Of a DNA stretch of 64,000 nt, positions 49,340 to 59,629 are shown piece after piece. The stretch spans positions 3,534,001 through 3,598,000 of the forward strand of contig CP114485.1 in assembly GCA_027186245.1 (NCBI GenBank), written 5' to 3'. Made by a program: the position numbers and the translations under genes. The notes beneath the pieces were generated by a model. That model worked only from the letters and a program-made list of their open reading frames with translations, did not search any database and had not been told where the DNA came from. Numbering within the stretch: the stretch's first letter is position 1; the number at the start of each line of letters is the position of its first letter. Source of the stretch: Coriaria nepalensis. Lineage: Eukaryota > Streptophyta > Magnoliopsida > Cucurbitales > Coriariaceae.

Positions 49340-51031
49340 ATGAGCAACGGTATGCTTCTCTTCAAACGGGTTTTGTTTAACTCCATTACAGAGTGCAACA
49401 GTTTAAGATCCTTTAAACAAATCCATGCCCTTTTATCAGTGTCTGGTTTAGTTCGCGATGACTTGGTTGTAAACAAAGTGGTTGACTTTTTTGTGAAATT
49501 TGATCAGCTAGGTGATTATGCTTGTGATTTTTTCGAACAAGTTGATTGGCGCTTAAGCTCGCTTCCGTTTAACAGGTTGATATATGGCTATGCTGGTAGT
49601 AAAATGCCTCGCGTGGCGGTTCTGGTTTATAAGAGATTAGTTAGAGATGGGTTTGTGCCTGACAAGTTTACTTTTCCACCAATTCTAAAATCTTGTGCTC
49701 AGTTTTTGGGTTGTGTAGAGGGTAGTCAAGTTCATGGGTTGGTTTTCAAGATGGGCTTTTTAAGTGAACTTTACGTGCAAAACTCGCTGGTTTTCTTTTA
49801 CTCGGTTTGTGCGGAATTTTGTAGTGCAGGCAAAGTGTTCGATGAGATGTCTGTGAGAGATGTGGTTTCTTGGACAGGTTTAATATCTGGTTACGTAAGA
49901 GCGGGGTTGTATGATGAAGCTCTAGCCTTCTTTATGAAGATGGATGTGGAGCCAAACATATCCACTGCAGTTAGTGTACTCACTGCTTGTGGAAGAACAG
50001 GGTATCTACTAATGGGAAAAGGGATTCATGGTATGATTTTAAAACGAAATTTTAGAGTGGAGTTGGTGGTGGGAAATACGATTATTGATATGTATGTTAA
50101 GAATGGGTGTATATTTGAGGCAAAGAAGATGTTTGATGAGCTCCCTCAGAAAGATATTATATCTTGGACTAGTATGATCACTGGATTAGTGCAAAGTAAA
50201 CAGCCCAAAAAAGCCTTGAAGTTATTTTCCATCATGCGAAATTCAGGCATTAACCCTGATAATATTATCCTAACCAGTGTGCTTTCGGCTTGCGCTAGCT
50301 TAGGGTCTCTTGACTATGGAAGGTGGATCCATAATTACATTGATTATAGCGGAATTGATCAGGATGTTTATATCGGAACTGCTATGATTGATATGTATGC
50401 AAAATGTGGTTCCATACAAATGGCTTTACAAACCTTTGATAAAATGCATTATAAGAATGTCTTTTCATGGAATGCCTTGTTAGGTGGATTAGCAATGCAT
50501 GGATATGCTTGTAAGGCACTTGAACTTTTTGAAGAAATGTTAAGAGTCGGCCCGAAACCTAGTGAGGTTACATTTTTAGCCGTTTTGACTGCTTGCTGCC
50601 ATTTTGGCTTGGTTGATGAAGGTCGTAGGTATTTTACTTGTATGACAAATCATTGTGATAGTCTATCTCCAAGATTGGAACATTATGGATGCATGGTTGA
50701 TTTGCTATGTAAAGCTGGACTTTTGGTTGAGGCTCTTGAGCTGGTAAAGACTATGCCAATGAAACCGGATGTGATGATTTGGGGAGCTATCCTGACTTCT
50801 TGTAAATCTATTGGAAATATTGAGCTCTCCCAACATATATTGGACCAAATTTTGGAGCTTGAATCACAAGATAGTGGCCTATATGTGGTTCTATCAGATA
50901 TTTATGCTGATAATGAGAGATGGGCTGATGTTATAAGGGTGAGGCGGTTGATGAAGAACAAAGGTGTGAAAAAGGATCCTGGGTCAAGTGTCGTGGAAGT
51001 AGACGGTGAAGCTCATGTAACTCTAGTCTGA
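49340..51031 (+). CDS. pentatricopeptide repeat protein, PLS subfamily, E-type (At4g38010-like)
   Basis: One uninterrupted exon of 563 codons, as usual for plant PPR genes. The protein is built from tandem helical repeats in the PLS pattern, seen in units such as VVSWTGLISGYVRAGLYDEA, IISWTSMITGLVQSKQPKKA and VFSWNALLGGLAMHGYACKA, each spaced by about 100 residues with YVQNSLV or YIGTAMIDMYAKCG segments between. It ends with an E domain (MPMKPDVMIWGAILTSCK to GSSVVEVDGEAHV) and has no DYW domain. E-class PPR proteins act in mitochondria or chloroplasts, mostly guiding C-to-U RNA editing together with a DYW partner. The overall layout resembles the Arabidopsis At4g38010 product. The organelle and target site are not readable here. 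Confidence 0.93.
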   Translation: MSNGMLLFKRVLFNSITECNSLRSFKQIHALLSVSGLVRDDLVVNKVVDFFVKFDQLGDYACDFFEQVDWRLSSLPFNRLIYGYAGSKMPRVAVLVYKRLVRDGFVPDKFTFPPILKSCAQFLGCVEGSQVHGLVFKMGFLSELYVQNSLVFFYSVCAEFCSAGKVFDEMSVRDVVSWTGLISGYVRAGLYDEALAFFMKMDVEPNISTAVSVLTACGRTGYLLMGKGIHGMILKRNFRVELVVGNTIIDMYVKNGCIFEAKKMFDELPQKDIISWTSMITGLVQSKQPKKALKLFSIMRNSGINPDNIILTSVLSACASLGSLDYGRWIHNYIDYSGIDQDVYIGTAMIDMYAKCGSIQMALQTFDKMHYKNVFSWNALLGGLAMHGYACKALELFEEMLRVGPKPSEVTFLAVLTACCHFGLVDEGRRYFTCMTNHCDSLSPRLEHYGCMVDLLCKAGLLVEALELVKTMPMKPDVMIWGAILTSCKSIGNIELSQHILDQILELESQDSGLYVVLSDIYADNERWADVIRVRRLMKNKGVKKDPGSSVVEVDGEAHVTLV

Positions 51032-51535
51032 AGCTAATTAATAATGGCTACCTTCAAGGGGACTTTTAGTAACCAATCCCAACTCAGTAAGTATAGAATT
51101 ATGATGAATTTGACGATCTTCTTATTTTACTTTGACATAGAGCAACATACCATCTTTGGATTGCAAGTATAATGAAAACCAGATTTATGCTGTTTGGTTT
51201 CCAAATATCATTATGTTTTGTCCTGTTTGTGCTGCATTGGAAGATCTGCTTCAGAAATGTTTTATGAATTATAATCATATTGAACTGAAAATAGATGATC
51301 CCGTTTGAAATAATACATTTTGGGGTTGGTGTTTCCTTTACAAGTGTGGACTAAGGACTCTGCAAACCTTCACATTGAAAAATTATGATAGTACACTTAT
51401 CATCGTGTCAAAGAATGATATGGTATTCTTATTTCACGACAGCTTCTTTTTTACATTTTGGGTGTCAAATATTGAATTGACTTCTATACCTCAATCTTGG
51501 AACTTCAATGCTTAAAGAATAAATGAACATTGGTT
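51032..51535. other. convergent 3' flanks of PPR and MOCOS-like genes
   Basis: Untranslated and intergenic sequence between two convergent genes; nothing else is recognised. Confidence 0.6.
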
Positions 51536-53446
51536 TTATACTTCAACTGTTTTCTGATTTAGAGCTGTATATCTCCACCGCTCCTTCTCTACAAAGTCTG
51601 CATCCAGGAACTGAGCAATAAAAGCCCATAGTTTATACACATCTTCAAAATTGGTTAAGAACCCAAGTGCTGCTGTAACCACAGTGATTCCGAGGTCAGT
51701 AATCGGTTGTTTACTTGCTCCAATTCCATCTACTCCGCTTCCTCTCTTCTCGAGAACTCTCCCCTTCTCCTCTTTATACTTATCTGAGAACCATATATGG
51801 TGCAAGAATCCATACCCAAGCGAGATGTTGCTTCTATCAGCAAGTTTCTGTAAAAGCACAGGCTCAACCTTCTCTCCTTTCCAGTCAAACACGTTGAAGG
51901 CCAATGCAGGCCCCCTATCGAATCTTATCTTTGACCCATATATTTTAACAATAGAAGTTGCCTCTGTATTAGGATGCTTTAGCTTCCTCAAAGAACTCAC
52001 TAGCCAATTGATTAGATACCTTGCTCTGTTTGATATTAGTGTTTGTCCCAATGAATCTACCTGATCCAAGCCTTTACATTCTATCTTGAATATCTCATTG
52101 CTGCAGCTTTTGACATTGCCTTGTTCACTTGAATCAACAACTTTTTCCCCATTTTTAGATGTATCTAATTCTTTTGCTTCTGCAGTTACTCCTAGATTTT
52201 GATGCCGAGAAGATTCTCCTTCTTCCCCTATTTCACATGAGAAGGGATTAGTCGATGAGCAATTTGAGTCTAATTGACAAGCTTGTGTCTTATGGACCAT
52301 AGGTTGTTCAGGTTCTATATCAGTACCAGAAGAATCCTCTATATACCCAGGAGGAACAAGTTGCACTATTCCGGCACTTGATGAAGAAGATTCAAGGATG
52401 GATAAAGTAGATTTCTTGACAAAAAGGCATCCAAATCCAGATGGATTTTCCCCAAAGATATTGTAGAAGGAACATACAAGAAAGTCCGGTCGAAACAGAG
52501 AGAAGCCAAAGCTGTCCATGTTTTTGGGTCCTAATGCACAAGCATCAATCAATGAATGCCAATTGTTTTCCTCTGCTCTTCTCATCCATAAATAAGAGTA
52601 CCTTGCTCCAGTTAAACTCGAATGTAAGGGGAGTACAAAGAGTCCTTGTTTCTTTGTGTTCTTCCTGTTCTTATTCACCATCATCTCCCTCAATTTTGTA
52701 GAGTGAACCCTAAGTCTTGGCCATGAAAACTCAGCTGACATAATATGAGCTCCTTTCTTCTCGGAGCTTTTGATCATTGCTTCAACTGCATCATTTTCAT
52801 GGTCGTAAACCGTCAAGAGCTTTTTATTAGCTTGAAACGGATACGACTCAGCCAAAAGCTTAAAAGCCGATGCTCTACTTGTAGTGAAAATCATGCTGTA
52901 ATCATTTTCGCTAATATTGAGAAAACTCATGATTCGTTGTTTCATCCCAGCTTCAAGTTGTGATTCCTTACCCTTGTAAAGTAGCTGTGTCTTCAGATTC
53001 CCTGACTTGTAAGATATATGAAAGAAGGGAAAATGCATACTTCGAGGAATTGCAGTAGAAGAATAAGAACATGATTCATCTTCGTGTGATTGGGAGTAAG
53101 AAAAGAGGCCAACACCAACATAATCAAGGCAGGTATGTTTAGAGACTGTAAGATGATAGTACTCCCGTGCTCTTATCTGGTCAACTTGAGTTGTTTCATA
53201 GTATTGTGGATAAGCTGTGGTGAAAACAGTAAATGATTCTTGTAAAGAAGGGAGAGACTCATGGTTTGTAAACTGAGAATTTGGGAAGATAGAGGACGAG
53301 GTTGTTTCTGCAAAATCACGCCGAGAAGCAGCACATGTACTACTGGACCTGGTCATATCCCTATGTTGAGGTGTGAAGCTAAGGGAATTTGGACAGCAAC
53401 CATGGGAGAATAGCTCTGAAAACTCATTAAGACAAGGTGAGTTCAT
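51536..53446 (-). CDS. MOCOS-like PLP-transferase-fold protein, probably non-catalytic
   Basis: An intact single exon of 636 codons on the minus strand. It belongs to the plant group annotated as molybdenum cofactor sulfurase-like (relatives At4g37100, At5g66950, At2g23520). It shows a class V aminotransferase fold: YDHENDAVEAMI near 214-225, LHSSLTGARYSYLWM near 274-288, DACALGPK at 301-308 with the Asp expected to contact the PLP ring, and SFYNIFGENPSGFG at 326-339. In true sulfurases the fourth residue of SFYKIFG is the Lys that binds PLP; here it is Asn329, so cysteine desulfurase activity is unlikely. There is no MOSC domain. The C-terminal part has FNVFDWKGEKVEP and LGYGFLHHIWF, typical of the plant group. 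Biochemical role unknown. Confidence 0.88.
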   Translation of the reverse strand: MNSPCLNEFSELFSHGCCPNSLSFTPQHRDMTRSSSTCAASRRDFAETTSSSIFPNSQFTNHESLPSLQESFTVFTTAYPQYYETTQVDQIRAREYYHLTVSKHTCLDYVGVGLFSYSQSHEDESCSYSSTAIPRSMHFPFFHISYKSGNLKTQLLYKGKESQLEAGMKQRIMSFLNISENDYSMIFTTSRASAFKLLAESYPFQANKKLLTVYDHENDAVEAMIKSSEKKGAHIMSAEFSWPRLRVHSTKLREMMVNKNRKNTKKQGLFVLPLHSSLTGARYSYLWMRRAEENNWHSLIDACALGPKNMDSFGFSLFRPDFLVCSFYNIFGENPSGFGCLFVKKSTLSILESSSSSAGIVQLVPPGYIEDSSGTDIEPEQPMVHKTQACQLDSNCSSTNPFSCEIGEEGESSRHQNLGVTAEAKELDTSKNGEKVVDSSEQGNVKSCSNEIFKIECKGLDQVDSLGQTLISNRARYLINWLVSSLRKLKHPNTEATSIVKIYGSKIRFDRGPALAFNVFDWKGEKVEPVLLQKLADRSNISLGYGFLHHIWFSDKYKEEKGRVLEKRGSGVDGIGASKQPITDLGITVVTAALGFLTNFEDVYKLWAFIAQFLDADFVEKERWRYTALNQKTVEV

Positions 53447-54336
53447 CTTCTTCAGCTTGTCTTGCCGGGTTGTTACTACTCTCCTCCGGATTGACTTTCG
53501 AGGTTTATGAGGAGAAATTTCGTTTATGTTGAATTAAGATAGAAGAGTGTTAGGTGCTCTTATAATATTGGTATTGTGTGTATAATTTATAAAGCTGGAG
53601 GTGATCGATGATGACCTATATGCATATTGAAAAGGTCACACATTTGACAAGCAGGCATTGGTTGTAATTTACGTGTATGTTCACATTTGTGGCCTGTGGC
53701 TCCATTAATATTACTATGTATGTATGTATGTGGCTGTAAGATCAGCAAGAAAGAGTCCTCGAGGCCTATATATAGAAAGCTTTTGGTGAGAAGTGGTGGG
53801 GGCCGTTGGCAGGATAGAAAGCAACAAATAGTAGACGACAAAAAAGGCCTCTTCTTGTTACTTGACAGTTGATCTGGTAGACGACGCCGGCAGTATCGAT
53901 TGTGACAAGAAAAAGGCCCATTCAAATAACATTTCAGCCTTCTTTTATTATTATCTCTGAATTGGTTATCTTTTCTAGGCCTTGGGCTTTAAGCTTTGGT
54001 TTTATCGCTTCTTAGCAAATGAGCTGTGTGGGTTGCCGTATAGGCCCATCTTGAGTAACCAAACAAGAAGTAGTGGGGCTTTCAACTTATAAAATAGGTA
54101 CAAAAATTCATACTAAATCAGAAAAATAACTCAGCAATGAAATGGCGAATGACAATATTTCTTAGAAATTTACAAATGTTCTTGAAGTATCTATCACTCA
54201 CATTGTAGACTTAGTTAGTGTGACAACAGAGAGAAAGAACAAAAATAATATTATTAATTTGTTATATATATAATATAATATAAAGTATCTTATGAATGAT
54301 TCATCCAATATTTCTCTAATTAAAATGTAATAAAAA
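53447..54336. other. intergenic region
   Basis: Contains the upstream region of the MOCOS-like gene and the 3' flank of the LysM gene. Overlapping short frames at 53587-53925 on both strands have no family features. Confidence 0.55.
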
Positions 54337-54732
54337 CTACCTTAACTGAAGTTGGGACCAGAGGGGGGTTATCTTAATGACCAGTCCGGGAAAAACATCA
54401 TCCGGATCATGGATATGCGGGTTCCGCTCCACGATATATGGGTCGTTGCACTTATCACTAATAGTGTTCAGAGTCTCTCCTTCTCCCACGACATATATTT
54501 CATCGCATGGACGGGCATTGAAGAGATGATGAGTATTCCCTCTAATCACAGACGTCGGATTATCCCCCGTCGTCGAGCTTTCTTTGATGGACCCCAGCAG
54601 GATCAAGGCCAAAATCCCTAGAGCACAGTACCATGAAGCTGCCTCAGCTATCATCGGGCTTGATGATGATCTAATGCCACACTTTCTACTGGTTTGAGAG
54701 GCCATTGTAGAAGAAATGAAACTAAGGTTCAT
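54337..54732 (-). CDS. small LysM-domain protein with one membrane segment
   Basis: A single exon of 131 codons (or 121 if translation starts at the second Met, 54702, MASQTSRK). A hydrophobic segment at about residues 33-48 (SWYCALGILALILLGSI) is a likely signal anchor. A single LysM domain follows at about 77-122: CDEIYVVGEGETLNTISDKC, then DPYIVERNPHIHDPDDVFPG and LVIKITP. LysM domains bind N-acetylglucosamine glycans such as chitin or peptidoglycan. Plants carry a group of such short LysM proteins without a kinase domain; their function is mostly undefined. The gene is isolated, and no paralogue is visible in the window. Confidence 0.88.
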   Translation of the reverse strand: MNLSFISSTMASQTSRKCGIRSSSSPMIAEAASWYCALGILALILLGSIKESSTTGDNPTSVIRGNTHHLFNARPCDEIYVVGEGETLNTISDKCNDPYIVERNPHIHDPDDVFPGLVIKITPLWSQLQLR

Positions 54733-56980
54733 TTACATATATATATACATTCATATATGTAACGTACTTTATAGTCATAGAGAAGGGGACAGGGCGCATT
54801 AGTTTGGCCATTTGGTTCAAATTTTTACGTCATGGCGTTTGACCTTATTGGTGCTAAACCTAAGTCTAACCATGTTACCTTCTTACAATTTACGATTACT
54901 ACAAAAATCTTAAATACTTTTTAAACTAATTAATTTAGTTACAACTTTCGCCTATATAACTAATGAGATTTTTTTTTAATATATTATATAAATAATAGAT
55001 TTATTCATATTAATCATATATAAAATTAATATAATATATGATATGATAATATAAAATTAAGAGAAATCGTTACAGTATTAACATGTTCTATATCTCATAA
55101 CTAATATTATCTATTGTATAGACCGTCGTGGTATGTTTTGCCGACTCATTTCATTGGATTATTATCAAATTATGCATTATGGCTTTACTTGAAGGTAGGC
55201 TGTCATGTATGAACAGTTTAGAACTGATATTTCTTAGCTTCATTGCATTCAATTAGATATCATTAGAAGCAATTAATGGAGAGACCGTTACGACTCAACG
55301 TGTAAACTATGAAGTTCACTATGTTCCATCATGTCTTCCTTGAATTTCTTAACTCATTGTCTAATTTATAGTATTGAGAGAGAGAGAGAGAGAGAGAGAG
55401 GATGTATTATAATTTTAAAAAATATCGAGTAAAAAAATTTCGAACAAAAATATTAATTATTTTATTATAATATATGAAAGACGTGTTGTTGGGATTTTAA
55501 ATATAATATATAGTTTTTGGTCATTATTGACATGTCCATTCGAATTCATTGGCAATCAATCCACTCAATATATCAAATACAACCATTATAACTTATGAAA
55601 GCACATTTCTTGATTATGAACTAATTCTAGTAAACTTATAATTTGGGATGTGTCTTATTATCTCTTATCATGAACCATATCACCTCATTTGTCTAAATTG
55701 AATTGAACATTGATCTTCGTTTAAAATTTCATTAATCTTATGAGTGTTGTTACATGCTTGGCCCACCGATCAAACAGTGGGATAATGACATCGTTATGAT
55801 CAAGCCAGTGTCTACATTCGTTTTAAGACGTTAAGAAAAATGAAAATGTTATAATGCTGTTGGGATAATGACATCATCTCTTGTCTCTTGATTAATTACA
55901 TCATCATGATCAAGATAGTGTATGCATTCGTTTTAAAGACATTAAGAAAAACAAAGATTATATAATGCTATTGGTAAATTTATGTTTAAGTGATATCTAA
56001 ATACATAAAGGATACCCAAATTTATGAATTCGACAAATTTTAAACTAAATTAAATTAAATATTATTGGATTTAAATGAAAATGAGACAGAATTGTGTTTG
56101 TTTAGTTGTATAAGAAATTAATAATATTAAATGATATTGAAAATTGACATATTTTAAGTTTTTCTTAATTAAAATTTTGAAATTTTTAATTAATATATTC
56201 ATAATAATTTAAATATTATAGAAAAATATAATGTAAATAAATTATTTATTTTATTATTATATTTGAAAGATACATATTTTGAAAAATTAAAATAATTTTC
56301 CATTTTGAATATAAATAATAAATAGAGAGAAATATTAATCATTTTAATTATTATGGAACAAATTGCCTCCTAAATTTTCAAACACTATAATCAATTGAAA
56401 AATTGAGATATTAGAGCTAATTAAGATGTGAAAACTCAAAACATATAAATACATTTATTATCAACCAAACCATATATATAGCATATAGATCTTATGGTAA
56501 ATTAACAAACCCTAGTTAGTGGGTAATTCCTATACTTAACCTCCTTATCTACCTACTTACTATCTATAAATTACCTAACAAAATTTAGCTAAAATCAAAT
56601 ATCATGATAGAAGTTTTCTTCATACTAATTCATCCCACTCTATTATCTATAAAAAAAAAAAAAAAAAAAAAAAAACGAGTGAGCGGATCTTAGTCCATCA
56701 AATAGAAGAAGATTTTTTATATTTTTTTTTAAAGCGGATCTTAGCCCATTCTAAATGTGCTGTAACTGGGCCCAATGGGCCTAAGTAAATTCGAAGCTGA
56801 ACTCCATCAAATTCGTGGACTTGTTGTCATCACCAATTTCAGAAGAAAGAAGGTTATGAACTATGAACACTGTAAGCAAAACGTAGCTTCAGTTTTTCTC
56901 ATTCGCTAAACGTTTTCTCATGAAACTCGCGAGACCCTTTCCCCCTTCTGCTCTGTACCTTCACAGCAACCCAGAAATCA
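54733..56980. other. AT-rich intergenic region
   Basis: No gene is seen. An AG dinucleotide run lies at 55379-55400 and an A-run near 56651-56675. The GCGGATCTTAG(T/C)CCAT string occurs twice, near 56684 and 56733. Two related segments around 55780-55870 and 55860-55950, each with GGGATAATGACATC-like and GCATTCGTTTTAA(A)GAC-like strings, suggest a partial local duplication. Confidence 0.5.
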
Positions 56981-56984
56981 GAGC

Positions 56985-57620
56985 GAGTGGTAACCAATAA
57001 CTCATTCTCCCTTGCCTCAATCAAAGAGCTTCATGCTCACCTTATTCGAATGCAGATGTATACAGATCCATTTTCAATCTCTGAAGTTATAAAACACTAA
57101 GCGCTCTCTCCATCATCCTCGTGAAAAGCTCATTTAGTCTTCAACCAAATTCATCGACCCACATTGCTGCTTTGGAACCACATGATACGTGGTTACTCAC
57201 TAAGCAACCAACCGAGCGAAGCAATTCGAATATATAACTGTAATGTATCAAGGAGGACTAGTTGGGAACAACTTGACCTTCATATCTGTGTTCAGGGCAT
57301 GTGCTCGTGTTTCTGATTTTAACTAAGGTCGGAAGGTTCGTGTTTATGCTTTAAAACTTGGGTTCGAATCCTATCTTTTTGTTTCTAATGCTTTGATTCA
57401 TATGTACGCTTGCTGTCGTGAGTTGGCTATTGAAGGATGGGTGTTCGGTGAAATGCCTGAAACAGACGTGGTTTCTTGGAACTCTTTGATTTTTGGATTC
57501 TGTCAATGCAATAGATTTAAGGAAGTTGTGAGTCTTTTTGAGTCGATGCTTGTAGAAAATGTTGAGGCCGATTCAGTTACTTTGATGAAAGTTATTCTAG
57601 CATGTAGTTATTTGATTAAG
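56985..57620 (+). pseudogene. pentatricopeptide repeat gene fragment
   Basis: N-terminal PPR pieces occur in order but in shifting frames: IKELHAHLIRMQMYTDPFSI, then VFNQIHRPTLLLWNHMIRGY, then GGLVGNNLTFISVFRACARV, and finally SYLFVSNALIHMYACC with VVSWNSLIFGFCQCNRFKEV and VEADSVTLMKVILAC. At least two frameshifts and two stops (near 57090 and in SDFN* near 57325) break the frame. The sequence stops matching PPR after about 57615 and no C-terminal half is present. It is unrelated in detail to the intact PPR gene at 49340, so it derives from another family member. Confidence 0.87.
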
Positions 57621-58008
57621 TATTTATTTTATTTTATTTTTAATCCTAAAATTATATTTAACCCATATCATATATTATGAATTTTTAGAATAATTTTTTT
57701 TTAAAATTAACTTATAAATGAAAAATTGCAAACTATAAATTAGTATAAAAATTATATGTAACGAAAATCTGTATATATTATAAATTTTTTCACTAATTTA
57801 TAACTCTCTATTTATAAATAAATTTGAAAAAAAACTCTACCCCATTTTCCTATGGACGGAAAAGCTGTTATGTAAAAAAATTTAATTTCTATAATTTTTT
57901 TTATTATCTCTATTAATTTTAACAGGAGAAACAGATTTAAGCAAGACACGAATCCAGAATTCAAACTATATCCAGAAACTTCCTTTATTCAACTTCTGAA
58001 ACTTCCCG

Positions 58009-59629
58009 TTACCAAGATAAAGGTGCTAACTTATATGCTATAATGGGGACTCTTAGCTTTGGTATAAGGAGAAGTGGTTTTTCCTTCTGCATTGTCACAC
58101 CAACTTTTTCGTTCATATCTAGCTCCCCCGGACACTGACTGCTCGGAAGAGACCAATCGAAGTAATGAATCAAAGTAGCTAGGATTAACTCCACAGTCTT
58201 AGTAGCCATGGGAAGGCCAGGACATATTCTCCTTCCAGCACCAAAAGGGATGAACTCAAAGGCATTCCCTTTAAAATCTAACTTAGAGTTAAAAAAACCT
58301 TTCTGGTCTGAACGACAATGGATCTTCCCAAATAGTGGGGTCTCTCCCCATGGCCCACGCATTCACCAACACCTTTGTATTTTTTGGAATCTTATAGTTC
58401 ATAACTTGACAGGTTTCAATGGCTCGGTGAGGGATGAGAAGCGGGGCCGGTGGGTGCAACCTTATTGTTTCTCTTACACACATTTGAAGGTATGAAAGTT
58501 CAGATTTATCATAGTTCAATTCTTTTCTTATAATAAGCTCTTCTTGAACTTTGTTCCTTGTTTCCTTACTCCTTATTAGCTCCGCCATGACCCATTCAAC
58601 AGTTGATGTGGTAGTGTCAGTTCCTGCAATATACAACTTCTAAAAGAAGAAGGAAACAAAAAAAGAAGAATCAGGCTTCACTTGTCATATAAATGGATGA
58701 ATGAAGAAGTACAAAAGATTGTGAAGTTTTAGCATACAGAGGCCATAGGATTGATTTTTTCATCTGATAAATCATTTTGAAGCATGACATCCAAAAAGTC
58801 AGGATGTTTCTCATCTGATTCTGATCTCGGCTTCTCTCTTCTTTCCTTGACAACACTTTCCCACACTCTGATTAATCGATTACGGAACTCCAACGACTTT
58901 TTGTTTAGACCCTGAATATCCATCCCATCCAAAAATGGATAGAAGTCCACTATATTTGGAGTACTAGCCAACTCCATCATCTTCCAGATATGCCCCTTCA
59001 ACTCACGGGCTTCTTCGCCTTCAAACTCTTAAGAAATTCCTTGAGAAAACAAGGTTTGACAAAATGATGAACACAGTAGTAAATACAACTTGAGAAATAT
59101 TCGCCATTTCCCCTTGTTTACTGCATAGAAACTTGACCATCTCATCCATCTTTCTTTGCCTTGTACTTCCCTGCTGCTCAATTGCTCTGGGCGAAAACAG
59201 CTCGGTACGGCACAATGACCGCAAGAGCTTCCAATTGTCATGGCATTCATGGGCCCAAATGAGGGAGAATGTGGTGTAATCATCAACATCTTTGATCGGC
59301 CTCAGTCTTGGGGCATGTCGGCCCGACAATAGACGATCGTGGGTCTTGAGGATTTCAACGGCAGCTCTCGGAGAGGAAGCAACAACTACGAGCTGAGTTC
59401 CAAGCTTTAAAGACATGAGTGGACCAAAAAGTTTGGAAAATTTTGCCATGGCTATAGGAAACTTTTTCATTTTGGCTAGTTGGAAAAGGTTGCCTACTAT
59501 CGGCCATGGCCTCGGACCCTGTGAAAGAGGTAAGCTGTTCGAACTGGAGTTATTGAGCTTCCACAAGATAAAGAAGAGAAGAGGCAGTAGAAGAAGAAGA
59601 AGAAAATCCGAGAGGGAAGAGAGATTCAT
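58009..59629 (-). pseudogene. cytochrome P450, CYP76-like (geraniol 8-hydroxylase-like), frameshifted
   Basis: Two exons on the minus strand cover a nearly full P450. Exon 1 (59629 to about 58733) has a membrane anchor at residues 7-24, the proline-rich GPRPWPIVGNLFQL and WKLLRSLCRTELFS. Exon 2 (from about 58642) has the oxygen-binding AGTDTTT, the ETIR of the ExxR motif, FRPERF, and the heme loop PFGAGRRICPG. These enzymes sit in the ER membrane and hydroxylate terpenoids or other small molecules. Two frameshifts break it. One lies near 59028, between FSRNFL and EFEGEEARELKG. The other is in a run of seven T, one too many, between RPERFF and NSKLDFKGN (near 58291). The exon junction also lacks a few residues before YIAGTDT. 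Either it is a young pseudogene or the two indels are sequence errors. Confidence 0.85.

Noticed and set aside
57355..57375. GGGTTCGAATCC string resembling a tRNA T-arm
   Set aside because: It lies inside the PPR pseudogene frame and no acceptor or anticodon stem surrounds it.
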